Of a stretch of 64,000 bases of DNA, positions 46,026-54,351 are shown piece by piece. The notes under the pieces were generated by a model that made no database searches, had not been told where the DNA came from, and worked only from the letters and a program-made list of their open reading frames with translations. The stretch covers positions 1 to 64,000 of the forward strand of contig JAPFDX010000005.1 of assembly GCA_026168605.1 (NCBI GenBank), given 5' to 3'. The stretch's first letter is position 1. Each line of letters starts with the position of its first letter. This DNA is from Roseburia sp. Lineage in GTDB: Bacteria; Bacillota; Clostridia; Lachnospirales; Lachnospiraceae. The position numbers were made by a program, and so were the translations under genes.

Positions 46026-46688
46026 ATGTTTCAGGATTTACATGAGATTTCAGACGGAAAAATATATACCGAAAACGATATGGTGCGCGTGGCAAGCCGG
46101 GACTGTGAGGGCTGCCACGCGTGCTGCGTGGGAATGGGAAATTCTATCGTATTAGACCCGCTGGATGTGTGGCGGCTTTGCACTGTGACGGGGAAAACCT
46201 TTGAGGAGCTTTTGCAAAGGGAGATCGAGCTTCATGCGGTGGACGGTCTGATCCTGCCAAATCTGGCAATGACCGGGGAGGATGAGCGGTGCGCCTTTTT
46301 AAATGAGGCGGGCAGATGCGAAATCCATGCCAGCCGTCCGGGACTCTGCCGGACATTTCCGCTGGGCAGGATCTATGAGGAAGATACGATCCGCTACTTT
46401 TTACAGACCGGTGCGTGCAAAAAGTCCGACCGCACCAAGATCAAGGTCAGCCGTTGGCTGGATGTGCCGGAGCCGAAGAAAAACAGACAGTTTCTTCTGG
46501 AATGGCACTCCCTGCGCAGGCGCCTGGAGGAGGCGCTTGCCGCAGAGGAGAGCGAGGAGACAAAGAAAGCGGTGAATATGTATCTCCTCCGCCTGTTTTT
46601 TGTGACGCCGTACCAGGCGCAGGGCGATTTCTACGAGGAGTTCGGTCAGCGCATGGCGCAGGCGAAAAAGCTGGTGCAGGGGCGTTAG
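46026..46688 (+). CDS. YkgJ-type cysteine-cluster protein
   Basis: A 220-residue soluble protein. The YkgJ/CxxCxxxCC-like cluster shows as SRDCEGCHACCVGMGNSI (near 24-41), with further cysteines in RCAFLNEAGRCEIHASRPGLCRTFP (about 80-104) and GACKK. The family is annotated as a putative Fe-S or zinc-binding oxidoreductase without known reaction. The start is ATG 46026 with GGAGAGG upstream. It lies 22 bases after metQ and may be co-transcribed. Convergent with degV with a one-base gap. Confidence 0.85.
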   Translation: MFQDLHEISDGKIYTENDMVRVASRDCEGCHACCVGMGNSIVLDPLDVWRLCTVTGKTFEELLQREIELHAVDGLILPNLAMTGEDERCAFLNEAGRCEIHASRPGLCRTFPLGRIYEEDTIRYFLQTGACKKSDRTKIKVSRWLDVPEPKKNRQFLLEWHSLRRRLEEALAAEESEETKKAVNMYLLRLFFVTPYQAQGDFYEEFGQRMAQAKKLVQGR

Positions 46689-46689
46689 T

Positions 46690-47556
46690 CTACTGCGCCT
46701 GTTTGACATTTTGGGCAAAAAATGCAACCGCGATCGCTCCCGGACCGACGTGTGTCCCGATCGTGCTTCCGATGGTGCTGATGGGGAGTTCATCGACATA
46801 ATATTTCCAGAGGGATTCGCTGTCTGCGATATATTTTTGCAGGAGCGAGTCGTCCAGACCGCTGTAAGCCAGCGTGTACGGCAGGGTAAAGTCGATGCCG
46901 CCGCATTTTGCGGTCTCCTCGCGCAGCATATTGCTGCCGTTTTTGGAGCCTCTGGCTTTTCCGAGGACATTGACTTCACCGTCAGTCACTGCGATCACCG
47001 GCTTGATGGAGAGCAGACTTCCGGCGAGAGCAGCCGCACCCGAGATGCGTCCGCCGCGTTTTAAGTACTCCAGAGTGTCGAGCAGCGCGATCACACGGAC
47101 GTCTTTTTTGCGCCATTCGAGGACGTCGGCGATCTCCGCTGCGGACATTCCGGCGTCGCGCAGACGGCAGGCGTAGAGGACGAGGATCTGCTCGCCGATG
47201 CAGACATTTTCACTGTCCACGATGTGGATGCAGTCCTCGTAGCCGTCGAGCGCGATATGCGCGCTCTGGCAGGTGCCGGAAAGCTTGGAGGAGAGGGTGA
47301 TGACAACTGCAGTGTCCCCCGCATCCTTCACCTCTTTAAATACCGCTTCGTATTCGTGCGGCGGGATCTGGCTGGTCGTCGGCATACAGTCGCTCTCGAT
47401 CAGCTTTTCAAAAAATTCTCTGTGGGTCAGTGTGATACCGTCTAAAAATTCTTCTTCCCCCAAAATCGTCTTTAACGGGAGAAATGTGATATGCAGTCTG
47501 TCCGCCTGCTCTTTCGTCAGATCGCAGGCGGAATCCGTGATAATTCTTACGCTCAT
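46690..47556 (-). CDS. DegV family protein, FakB-type fatty acid carrier
   Basis: A 288-residue DegV protein. The start is at 47556 (MSVRIITDSACDLTKEQA) with AAGGAG upstream on the minus strand. DegV hallmarks include ITDSACDL, a TSQIPPHEYEAVF lipid-pocket loop and a conserved ITLSSKLSGTCQSA. DegV proteins that bind fatty acids for the FakA kinase are called FakB. Two FabT-like operators frame its promoter, supporting a role in exogenous fatty acid use. No fakA is adjacent. Confidence 0.88.
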   Translation of the reverse strand: MSVRIITDSACDLTKEQADRLHITFLPLKTILGEEEFLDGITLTHREFFEKLIESDCMPTTSQIPPHEYEAVFKEVKDAGDTAVVITLSSKLSGTCQSAHIALDGYEDCIHIVDSENVCIGEQILVLYACRLRDAGMSAAEIADVLEWRKKDVRVIALLDTLEYLKRGGRISGAAALAGSLLSIKPVIAVTDGEVNVLGKARGSKNGSNMLREETAKCGGIDFTLPYTLAYSGLDDSLLQKYIADSESLWKYYVDELPISTIGSTIGTHVGPGAIAVAFFAQNVKQAQ

Positions 47557-47574
47557 ATGATAACTCCTTTTCAA

Positions 47575-47591
47575 ATAGTTTGATAATCAAA
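47575..47591. promoter_or_regulatory. FabT-like operator, downstream copy
   Basis: The 17-base site ATAGTTTGATAATCAAA has the 13-base palindrome TTTGAT-A-ATCAAA at its core, and extended on the plus strand reads AGTTTGATAATCAAATT. This resembles the FabT operator of Gram-positive fatty acid genes. It lies between the degV -10 (47605-47600) and the degV start, where a repressor would block transcription. Confidence 0.7.
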
Positions 47592-47599
47592 TTAAATGC

Positions 47600-47628
47600 A
47601 TCATACAGCGAAAACCGGATGCTGTCAA
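47600..47628 (-). promoter_or_regulatory. Sigma-A promoter of degV
   Basis: On the minus strand TTGACA (47628-47623), 17 bases, TATGAT (47605-47600). This near-perfect promoter is bracketed on both sides by identical 17-base operators. Confidence 0.8.
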
Positions 47629-47629
47629 G

Positions 47630-47646
47630 ATAGTTTGATAATCAAA
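47630..47646. promoter_or_regulatory. FabT-like operator, upstream copy
   Basis: A second ATAGTTTGATAATCAAA, identical over 17 bases to the copy at 47575 and 55 bases away. It abuts the degV -35 box and lies about 40 bases upstream of the lrgA -10, so it could also affect the divergent lrgAB promoter. Confidence 0.7.
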
Positions 47647-47681
47647 GTATATAAAAGTGATTCTTTTCTTTTCGGGATAAC

Positions 47682-47691
47682 GTGCTATAAT
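47682..47691 (+). promoter_or_regulatory. Extended -10 promoter for lrgAB
   Basis: GTGCTATAAT places TATAAT at 47686-47691 with an upstream TG at the extended -10 position; no good -35 exists. It would start transcription about 55 bases before lrgA. Confidence 0.5.
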
Positions 47692-47751
47692 GGGATTTGC
47701 AAAATTCAGGATTCGGATGGAAGCGTACGCGCTTTAGAATGAGAGGAAATT

Positions 47752-48117
47752 ATGAAATATATGAGACAGCTTTTGCTGATATTAGGGATATCTTTTCTGG
47801 GGGAAGAGTTGAAGCAGCTTCTCCCGCTGCCGGTTCCCGCGAGCATCTACGGACTGGTGATTTTGTTTGCGGCGCTGGAACTGCATATCATCCGCATTGA
47901 GGCGGTGCGCGACGTGGGACGGTTTCTCATCGAGATCATGCCGATGATGTTCATTCCGGCGGCGGTGGGGCTGATCGAGTCGTGGGGCGATCTCAAAGGG
48001 ATCTTTGTCCCGGTGGTGGTCATTATGGTCGTATCGACCGTCGTTGTGATGGCGGTGTCGGGGCGTGTCACCCAGTTTGTAATCAGAAGGAGCAAGAAGG
48101 AGAGCGGAAATGAGTGA
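47752..48117 (+). CDS. lrgA: LrgA/CidA-type holin-like protein
   Basis: A 121-residue protein with four hydrophobic segments, including the conserved LPLPVPASIYGLVILFAAL and MPMMFIPAAVGLIE. LrgA/CidA proteins affect murein hydrolase activity, autolysis or pyruvate/overflow-metabolite transport in other species. It overlaps lrgB by 8 bases. It is divergent from degV. Which of the cid or lrg subgroups it belongs to cannot be told from sequence alone. Confidence 0.88.
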   Translation: MKYMRQLLLILGISFLGEELKQLLPLPVPASIYGLVILFAALELHIIRIEAVRDVGRFLIEIMPMMFIPAAVGLIESWGDLKGIFVPVVVIMVVSTVVVMAVSGRVTQFVIRRSKKESGNE

Positions 48118-48802
48118 ATTTGTGCAGCAGTCGCTGTTTTTTGGCGTGGTCGTGAGCGTGCTGGGCTATGAACTGGGACTGTTTTTGAAAAAGAAATTAA
48201 AGTGGGCTGTCTGCAATCCGCTGCTGATCTCCATTGTGGCGGTGATCGTATTTTTGCTGATCTTTGATATTCCCTATGAGGCTTATAACCGCGGGGCGGA
48301 GTACCTGAGCTATCTGCTGACGCCGGCGACCGTGTGTCTGGCGATCCCGCTCTATGAGCAGGTGGAGCTTCTGAAAAAACATTCGGGGGCGATCCTCGCC
48401 GGACTGCTCTCGGGGGTGCTTACGAGTATCGCGTGCGTCTTTGTGCTCGCCCTTTTGTTCGGACTTGACCATGCGGAATATGTGACGTTTCTCCCGAAGT
48501 CCATCACGACGGCGATCGGAATGGGCGTTTCGGAGGAGCTTGGCGGATATGTGACGATCACGGTAGCGGTGATCATCGTGACTGGGATCCTTGGAAATGT
48601 GATCGCGGAGACGGTCTGCCGTATCTTCCGGATTGACGATCCGGTGGCGAAGGGGATCGCGATCGGCTCTGCAGCGCACGCGGTCGGCACGGCGAAAGCG
48701 ATGGAACTGGGCGAGATCGAGGGGGCGATGAGCAGCCTCTCGATCGCGGTTGCGGGGATTCTGACGGTGATCTTAGCGCCGCTTTTTGCAAATCTGATCT
48801 GA
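48110..48802 (+). CDS. lrgB: LrgB/CidB-type membrane protein
   Basis: A 230-residue membrane protein with six or seven hydrophobic segments. Conserved LrgB motifs include [20 protein letters not shown] and [17 protein letters not shown]. It starts 8 bases inside lrgA with AGAAGGAG upstream, so the two are translated together. A sigma-K-type promoter for the next operon begins right after its stop. Confidence 0.9.
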   Translation: MSEFVQQSLFFGVVVSVLGYELGLFLKKKLKWAVCNPLLISIVAVIVFLLIFDIPYEAYNRGAEYLSYLLTPATVCLAIPLYEQVELLKKHSGAILAGLLSGVLTSIACVFVLALLFGLDHAEYVTFLPKSITTAIGMGVSEELGGYVTITVAVIIVTGILGNVIAETVCRIFRIDDPVAKGIAIGSAAHAVGTAKAMELGEIEGAMSSLSIAVAGILTVILAPLFANLI

Positions 48803-48803
48803 C

Positions 48804-48832
48804 GAACCAAAGCGGTATTCCGACATATGATA
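48804..48832 (+). promoter_or_regulatory. Sigma-K-type promoter of the LysM operon
   Basis: GAACC (48804-48808), 15 bases, CATATGATA (48824-48832). This fits the sigma-K consensus (AC at -35, CATAnnnTA at -10) and is identical in boxes and spacing to the element before dpaA at 54499. Start of transcription would be near 48840, 20 bases ahead of the LysM start codon. Confidence 0.65.
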
Positions 48833-48860
48833 TAGAGAAAACAAAAATGTTGGAATATTT

Positions 48861-49739
48861 ATGTATTGTCAAAATAGAATTGTGCACACCATAGAGCAGG
48901 GGGATTCGCTGTATCGTCTGGCGAGACAGTATGATACGACGGTCACGGAACTGATCCTCGGAAATCCGGGGGTGAATCCGTATAACTTACAGGTTGGAAT
49001 GAAACTTCAGATCTGCCCGGGGCAGGACTATGACGGACCGTTGCCGAATACGCCGGGCGTTGTCATCCCTATTCTGCCGGGAAACCCGAACCGACCAGGG
49101 CAAAGTACGCCGAGTATGCCGGGGATGCCGGGACCAAGTACGCCGAGTACGCCGGGAATGCCGGGCCCGAGTATGCCAAGTATGCCGGGCGGAAATGCAC
49201 AGACGCCGGGTGAGCAGGAGAATGCTGTGGAAAATCTCAGAAACGATATGCGCATGGCATGGATGAACCTGATCTTCTGGACGCGTATGTATCTCATGAG
49301 CGTCGACGCGGACGGGAAAGACCAGCAGGAGGTTGGCGAGCGCGCGCTTCAGGCGGCGGATGAGATCACCGATGTTTTTGCCAACCATCTTCCGATCGCT
49401 GCGACCAGACAGTTGCGCAACCTGCTGGCAAGGCATATGGAACTGACGGAGGAGCTGATCCGCACACAGAAATCCGGAAACATGGAAAACTACGATGCGC
49501 TCATCAAAAACTGGTATGGAAACGCAAACCAGATCGCCGCGCTGATCGGTGAAATAAATCCGTATTTCGGCGGGAGAGAGACGAGAAATATGCTGTTAAA
49601 TTATCTGGATATGACACGGGAATCCATCGAGCAGCAGTTGAACGGCGAGTATGGGCTGAGTATCGACACATTCCGCGATCTGCAGAATCATGTGCTTGAA
49701 ATGGCAGATTTCTTTGCGAGGGGTCTGCTGGCACGATGA
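48861..49739 (+). CDS. LysM-domain protein, probable spore coat component
   Basis: A 292-residue protein without a signal peptide. An N-terminal LysM domain (about 8-54: HTIEQGDSLYRLARQYDTTVTELI) is followed by a Pro/Met/Gly/Ser-rich linker made of short TPSMPGMPG-like repeats (about 72-113) and a helical C-terminal domain (about 125-292). A cytoplasmic LysM at the extreme N-terminus is the design of spore proteins such as SafA. The sigma-K-like promoter just upstream supports mother-cell expression. It overlaps the DUF4474 gene by 4 bases. Weak ribosome binding site. Confidence 0.8.
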   Translation: MYCQNRIVHTIEQGDSLYRLARQYDTTVTELILGNPGVNPYNLQVGMKLQICPGQDYDGPLPNTPGVVIPILPGNPNRPGQSTPSMPGMPGPSTPSTPGMPGPSMPSMPGGNAQTPGEQENAVENLRNDMRMAWMNLIFWTRMYLMSVDADGKDQQEVGERALQAADEITDVFANHLPIAATRQLRNLLARHMELTEELIRTQKSGNMENYDALIKNWYGNANQIAALIGEINPYFGGRETRNMLLNYLDMTRESIEQQLNGEYGLSIDTFRDLQNHVLEMADFFARGLLAR

Positions 49740-50656
49740 CCGCGCAGGATCTGGCGCTCCTGCTGCTTTTTGCGGGGGCGTTGCCATGTCTGGCAGTCCT
49801 TTGCGGCGTCTTTGCCGCGCGCAGAAGGAAGAGCAGGAAGAAAATAAGTCAGATGGAATTGCCGCAAAAGATAGCGCTCTTAGATGAGCTGGCAAAACCG
49901 TTTGGCTTTTTTTATGATGAGGCTGCGGACGTTATCTCCTCCCGCACGGATGCGTGGCAGAGAAAAAGCGGTTACACGGCGGCGTTCGACCGCGCGGCGG
50001 CGGGCGCAGGCATCGTGATCGACGCGCTTCCGGTCTATTTTGACTATGGCGGGAAAACATGGCTGGTCGAGTTCTGGAAGGGACAGTACGGCGTCACCAC
50101 GGGCGGCGAGGTCGGCGTCTACCATACGGACGAGGTGATCCCGGCGTATTTTTATCCGGCAGCGCACTATGCGGCGGTGGAGGATCATGAGATGCCGGAA
50201 ATCTGCTGCCGTCTGGAGCACAGAGGACAGACGGTGTATGAAAACTGCGGGACGCACTGGTGGCTGACCGGATTTCGCCTGGGACAGTTTTCAGAGACGA
50301 GGGATCTGGCGCTCTCTGCAACGGTGCGGTTTTCGGAGACCGGGATGGCGCGCGCGATGCTTCAGGGGCTGCGCAGAAGTGGAATACCGCGTGAAAAATA
50401 CCGTCTGTGCGGGTCGGAAATCTGTGTCTGCATGGATTTTTGCCAGAAGTATGCGCTTATCGCGCGCGTATTCCGGTTTCTCGTGCAGCGCATCAATCAC
50501 TTAAACTGCCGGATCTATCGTCTGGTCACAAGGCCATTTTGCAGTACGCCGGATCGTCTGCTGTTTTTGTATTACCAGCTTCCGGGCAGCTTCAGGAGAG
50601 CGCTCGTGCTGGCGGGCAGGCATGGCAGGGCGGGGAAGGATTTGCATGGGGTGTAG
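49736..50656 (+). CDS. DUF4474 domain protein
   Basis: A 306-residue protein with one N-terminal membrane helix (about 6-27), a basic stretch (RRRKSRKK) and a DUF4474 domain (about 45-240): AKPFGFFYDEAADVISS, DAWQRKSGYTAAFD, VYFDYGGKTWLVEFWKGQYGVTTGGEVGVYH. The biochemical function of DUF4474 is unknown to me. It is coupled to the LysM gene upstream (4-base overlap) and the phosphoesterase downstream (11-base overlap), so it is probably part of the same sporulation-linked operon. Confidence 0.85.
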   Translation: MTAQDLALLLLFAGALPCLAVLCGVFAARRRKSRKKISQMELPQKIALLDELAKPFGFFYDEAADVISSRTDAWQRKSGYTAAFDRAAAGAGIVIDALPVYFDYGGKTWLVEFWKGQYGVTTGGEVGVYHTDEVIPAYFYPAAHYAAVEDHEMPEICCRLEHRGQTVYENCGTHWWLTGFRLGQFSETRDLALSATVRFSETGMARAMLQGLRRSGIPREKYRLCGSEICVCMDFCQKYALIARVFRFLVQRINHLNCRIYRLVTRPFCSTPDRLLFLYYQLPGSFRRALVLAGRHGRAGKDLHGV

Positions 50657-51452
50657 AAAGAGGATTGACAGGGCATTGGAAAATGCCCTGCATCTTCCCC
50701 TGAATATGTGCAGCCGGTATGTGATCATGAGCGACTGCCACAGAGGTGAGGGGACGATGAACGACAACTTTTTGAAAAACCAGAACCTGTATTATGCCGC
50801 GCTGGAATCTTATTACCGGAACGGTTTTTGCTATCTGGAACTTGGGGACGGCGAGGAACTCTGGGAAAACCGCAGCGTTTCGCGCATCCGGGAATGTTAC
50901 GGGGAAATTTACCGCCTGTTTGACTGCATGGAACGGGAAAACCGCATGGTGCGGCTGTACGGAAACCATGACATGGAGCTTGCGGATGCTCTGCCGGAGG
51001 CGCTCATTCTCATGAATCAGGAGGGCGGAAAAAATATCTGCATGATACACGGGCATCAGGCGGATTTTTTTAATTCCGTCTGCTGGCGGCTCGCCCGTTT
51101 TCTGGTGCGCTGGCTGTGGAAACCGCTGGAGCGCTTCGGAGTGTCAGACCCGACGAGCGCGGCGCGCAATTACAAAAAGGCGGTGCGTTATGAGCGCTGC
51201 CTTGCAAGGTGGGCGACGGAGCGCGGGGAGTATCTTGTGGCGGGACACTCGCACCGCCCGCGCATTGTGCAAAGCGGGGAGCGGGAGAGCCGTTACCTGA
51301 ATGCGGGGAGCTGCGTGCACCCGGGCGGGGTCACGGCGATCGAGATCGAACAGATGCAGATGACGCTCGTGCGCTGGCGTCTGGCGACGCGCCCGGATCT
51401 GTCGCTCTGTGTGATGCGGGAGGTAGTAGATGGGCCTGCTTTGGTCGAATAG
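50646..51452 (+). CDS. Calcineurin-like metallophosphoesterase
   Basis: A 268-residue enzyme starting at ATG 50646 with GGGAAGGA upstream. The metal-site motifs occur in order: MSDCHRG (near 30), ELGDGEEL, YGNHDME, IHGHQ and GHSHRP. The arrangement is close to UDP-2,3-diacylglucosamine diphosphatase-like enzymes, but Firmicutes lack lipid A, so the substrate must differ. Third gene of the LysM-DUF4474 cluster, overlapping it by 11 bases. Confidence 0.85.
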   Translation: MGCRKRIDRALENALHLPLNMCSRYVIMSDCHRGEGTMNDNFLKNQNLYYAALESYYRNGFCYLELGDGEELWENRSVSRIRECYGEIYRLFDCMERENRMVRLYGNHDMELADALPEALILMNQEGGKNICMIHGHQADFFNSVCWRLARFLVRWLWKPLERFGVSDPTSAARNYKKAVRYERCLARWATERGEYLVAGHSHRPRIVQSGERESRYLNAGSCVHPGGVTAIEIEQMQMTLVRWRLATRPDLSLCVMREVVDGPALVE

Positions 51453-51492
51453 GACAAAAAAGTCCATAAATCGGTGTTTTTTCAAAAATCAT

Positions 51493-51521
51493 TTGACGGA
51501 ATCGCAATTTAATATTATATT
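51493..51521 (+). promoter_or_regulatory. Sigma-A promoter for aspartokinase
   Basis: TTGACG (51493-51498), 17 bases, TATATT (51516-51521), 83 bases before ATG 51604. The leader is short and no lysine riboswitch is visible. Confidence 0.6.
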
Positions 51522-51603
51522 ACGTTATAGTAAGTCGTGAAAGTAACGCGTAAAAGTGATAATAGAAAACTTTGACGATGATGGTAATTGGAGGAGCAGA
51601 GAG

Positions 51604-52923
51604 ATGATAAAGGTTGTGAAATTTGGCGGCAGTTCTCTGGCAAGCGCGGAGCAGTTTGCGAAGGTCGGAAAGATCATCCAGTCGGATAAGGAGAGGAAAT
51701 ACGTGGTTCCGAGCGCGCCCGGAAAGCGCAATGCAAAGGACACAAAGGTGACGGATATGCTTTACGCCTGCTATGAGCTGGTGGAGGCGGACGAGGAATT
51801 CCGTATTCCCCTGATGAAGATCAAGGACCGCTATGACACGATCATCAACGGGCTGAACCTGAAGCTGTCCTTAGAGGACGAGTTCCGCAGGATCACGGAG
51901 AATTTTAAAAATAAAGCTGGCGTGGATTATGCGGCGTCCCGCGGCGAATACTTAAACGGTATTATCATGGCAAACTACCTGGGCTATGAGTTTATTGATG
52001 CGGCGGAGGTCATCTTTTTCAATGAAAAAGGAGAGTTCGACGCGGAGAAGACAAACGAGGTGTTGTCTGCGCGTCTGGCAAAGTGCGACAGAGCGGTAAT
52101 ACCGGGCTTTTACGGTTCGCTGCCGGACGGCACGGTCAGGACCTTTTCCAGAGGCGGCTCCGACATCACCGGATCCATCGTGGCGCGCGCGGTGCAGGCG
52201 GGCTGCTATGAGAACTGGACGGACGTATCGGGATTTCTGATCGCAGACCCGAGGATCATCGAGAACCCGAAGACGATCAAGACGATCACCTACCGTGAGC
52301 TGCGCGAGCTCTCCTACATGGGGGCGAGCGTGCTGCACGAGGAGGCGGTATTCCCGGTGCGAAAGGCGGGAATACCGATCAATATCCGCAACACCAATGC
52401 GCCGGAGGATGAGGGCACATGGATCGTGGAGAGCACCTGCCACCAGTCGAAATACACGATCACCGGGATTGCCGGAAAAAAGGGCTTTGTGTCCGTCAAT
52501 ATCGACAAGGATATGATGAACGGCGAGGTTGGCTTTGGCAGGAAGGTCTTAAGCGCCTTTGAGGAGAACCACATTTCCTTTGAGCATATGCCGTCCGGTA
52601 TCGATACGATGACGATTTTTGTCCATCAGCCGGAGTTTGAGGGCAAGGAGCAGGCGGTCATCTCCTCGATCCACCGTCTGGCAAAGCCGGACAGCATTGA
52701 GCTGGAGGGAGATCTCGCCCTGATCGCGGTGGTGGGACGCGGTATGCGCTCGACCAGAGGGACGGCGGGAAGGATTTTCTCTGCGCTTGCGCACGCGAAC
52801 GTCAATGTAAAAATGATCGACCAGGGTTCCTCGGAACTCAACATCATCATCGGTGTCAGCAATGCGGATTTTGAAAATGCCATCCGTGCCATCTACGATA
52901 TTTTCGTGGAGACACAGTTGTAA
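51604..52923 (+). CDS. Aspartate kinase
   Basis: A 439-residue monofunctional aspartokinase, first step of the Lys/Thr/Met pathway. The start is ATG 51604 after GGAGGAG. KFGGSSLAS opens the kinase domain, SRGGSDITGSIVARAV binds the substrates, and two ACT domains (about 300-435; SVNIDKDMMNGEVGFGRKVL, IAVVGRGMRSTRGTAGRIFSAL) provide allosteric control. The absence of a homoserine dehydrogenase fusion is normal for Firmicutes. Neighbours are unrelated. Confidence 0.95.
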   Translation: MIKVVKFGGSSLASAEQFAKVGKIIQSDKERKYVVPSAPGKRNAKDTKVTDMLYACYELVEADEEFRIPLMKIKDRYDTIINGLNLKLSLEDEFRRITENFKNKAGVDYAASRGEYLNGIIMANYLGYEFIDAAEVIFFNEKGEFDAEKTNEVLSARLAKCDRAVIPGFYGSLPDGTVRTFSRGGSDITGSIVARAVQAGCYENWTDVSGFLIADPRIIENPKTIKTITYRELRELSYMGASVLHEEAVFPVRKAGIPINIRNTNAPEDEGTWIVESTCHQSKYTITGIAGKKGFVSVNIDKDMMNGEVGFGRKVLSAFEENHISFEHMPSGIDTMTIFVHQPEFEGKEQAVISSIHRLAKPDSIELEGDLALIAVVGRGMRSTRGTAGRIFSALAHANVNVKMIDQGSSELNIIIGVSNADFENAIRAIYDIFVETQL

Positions 52924-52944
52924 AAACGATTAGAAGAGTGGATT

Positions 52945-53943
52945 ATGGAAAAACAGGTTTCCGATAAAAACTTGATACGACGGATATTGGAGGGCAGGGC
53001 TGTACGCATTTTTGTGGGTACAGCCACTGCCTTTTTGTGCGTGCTCACACTGCTTGAATTTGCCGCGCTGCGCTTTGAGTGGAACATTCCGGCGCTCCAT
53101 GCGTTCAGCAGCGGGGATGGCTTCTGGAGCGAGGGCTATCAGAGGGAGGAGCTGGCGCTGGACGACAGCACGGAAAATGAGATTTTGGAAGAACCGGAAC
53201 CCGGAGAAGCGGAGGGGCAGCAGGACGCAGGAGAAAGCGGACAGCCGGATGTGCAGCAGCGGGAAGAATCTGCGGCAGATGGGCTGCAGACTGCGGGGAA
53301 GCCGGGAGAGACAGAAGAAAACGGGCAGCCGGAGGGGGAAGAACCGGAAGCGGGAGAAAGTGGACAGCCGGAGACGGAGGAGGATGAGGAGGGAGAGGAG
53401 TTTCCCTACTATATCCGCATCAACCGGCAGCAGAACTGCATCACGGTCTACACGATGGACGCCGCGGGGGAGTACACGGTGCCGTACAAAGCCATGATCT
53501 GTTCGACGGGACTTTACAATGCGACGCCGCGCGGCGTCTACCAGATTTCAACAAAATACCGCTGGCGGGAGCTATATGGTCATGTGTACGGACAGTATGC
53601 CACGCGGATCCACGGCGGTATCCTGTTTCACTCCGTGCCCTATTACAGAAAGGCGGAGGACACACTCTGCACGGACAAGTACAACAAGCTGGGAGAGCAG
53701 GCGTCGATGGGATGTGTGCGGCTGACCGTGGAGGATGCGAAATGGATCGCAGAGAACTGTCCCGAGGGGACGACGGTGGAGATTTATGAGGATGCCAATC
53801 CGGGACCGCTCGGCAAGCCGGAGGCGGCGAAGATCGACACCGGGAGTCCGAACAAGGGATGGGATCCGACAGACCCGAGTGAGGAGAATCCGTGGCGGGA
53901 TCCGCAGACGCAGGAGGCAGACGGGCAGCGGGAGATGAATTAG
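52945..53943 (+). CDS. L,D-transpeptidase (YkuD) with acidic linker
   Basis: A 332-residue cell-wall enzyme. A cytoplasmic N-terminus and one membrane helix (about 25-42) lead to a long Glu/Gly/Pro/Gln-rich linker (about 65-150), then a YkuD catalytic domain (about 155-280). The active site is H229 (FHSVPY) and C257 (SMGCVRL). It should form 3-3 peptidoglycan cross-links or attach proteins on the outside. A strong bidirectional terminator follows at 53957. Confidence 0.92.
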   Translation: MEKQVSDKNLIRRILEGRAVRIFVGTATAFLCVLTLLEFAALRFEWNIPALHAFSSGDGFWSEGYQREELALDDSTENEILEEPEPGEAEGQQDAGESGQPDVQQREESAADGLQTAGKPGETEENGQPEGEEPEAGESGQPETEEDEEGEEFPYYIRINRQQNCITVYTMDAAGEYTVPYKAMICSTGLYNATPRGVYQISTKYRWRELYGHVYGQYATRIHGGILFHSVPYYRKAEDTLCTDKYNKLGEQASMGCVRLTVEDAKWIAENCPEGTTVEIYEDANPGPLGKPEAAKIDTGSPNKGWDPTDPSEENPWRDPQTQEADGQREMN

Positions 53944-53956
53944 GAAAAAGACATAT

Positions 53957-53997
53957 AAAAAGGCGACATCAACATTTTTTGTTTGATGCCGCCTTTT
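53957..53997. terminator. Bidirectional terminator
   Basis: GGCG-A-CATCAA (about 53962-53972) pairs with TTGATG-C-CGCC (about 53983-53993) with one A/C mismatch, and is flanked by A-runs on the left and T-runs on the right. It ends the L,D-transpeptidase transcript on the plus strand. On the minus strand it would end the ORF-less transcript starting near 54345. Confidence 0.85.
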
Positions 53998-54345
53998 AAA
54001 CTATCTCGTCCATGGGACTGTACCTCTCTTTTCTTTTTATTTTCTTTTTTGGACTTCTTCGCTTCTTCGTTCTCCGGAATCTATCGTTTTCTTATGACCT
54101 TTGAAATTGTACCATATATGAAAAATTCTTATCTGATACTAATTTCTGCTTTCCATGATGTGGAATGTCACGTTATCTTCTCTGGAAGAATGAAAAATCG
54201 AATGCAATTACGTTTTCGGTGGTCTGTACCTCCTTTATTAGATTCTGTCTGGGTAAATCGTTATGTTTCTGGTGGTCTGTACCTTCCTTTCTGATTGGCT
54301 TCCTTCAATCGTATTTGTTTTTTCTTTTCTCTCTTGTTTCTTTGT
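53957..54345 (-). ncRNA. Candidate ncRNA, about 390 nt
   Basis: A perfect sigma-A promoter on the minus strand fires into sequence with no credible gene and ends at a terminator with TTTTT. The RNA would be A/G-rich and carries GGTACAGACCACC twice (minus-strand reading; plus 54271-54283 and 54218-54230) and GGTACAGTCCC once (54014-54024). Each is preceded by a Shine-Dalgarno-like purine run. Possible tiny ORFs (MESRN, MVQFQRS) look accidental. It matches no RNA class I recognise. Confidence 0.6.
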
Positions 54346-54351
54346 AAGTTC

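Noticed and set aside
49090-49200. Short tandem DNA repeat or CRISPR-like array in the LysM gene
   Set aside because: The repeats encode the Pro/Met-rich linker in frame and have no spacers.
53983-54294. A 103-codon plus-strand open frame
   Set aside because: No ribosome binding site, starts inside the terminator, low-complexity Phe/Ser/Leu composition and no family resemblance; the opposite strand has a perfect promoter.
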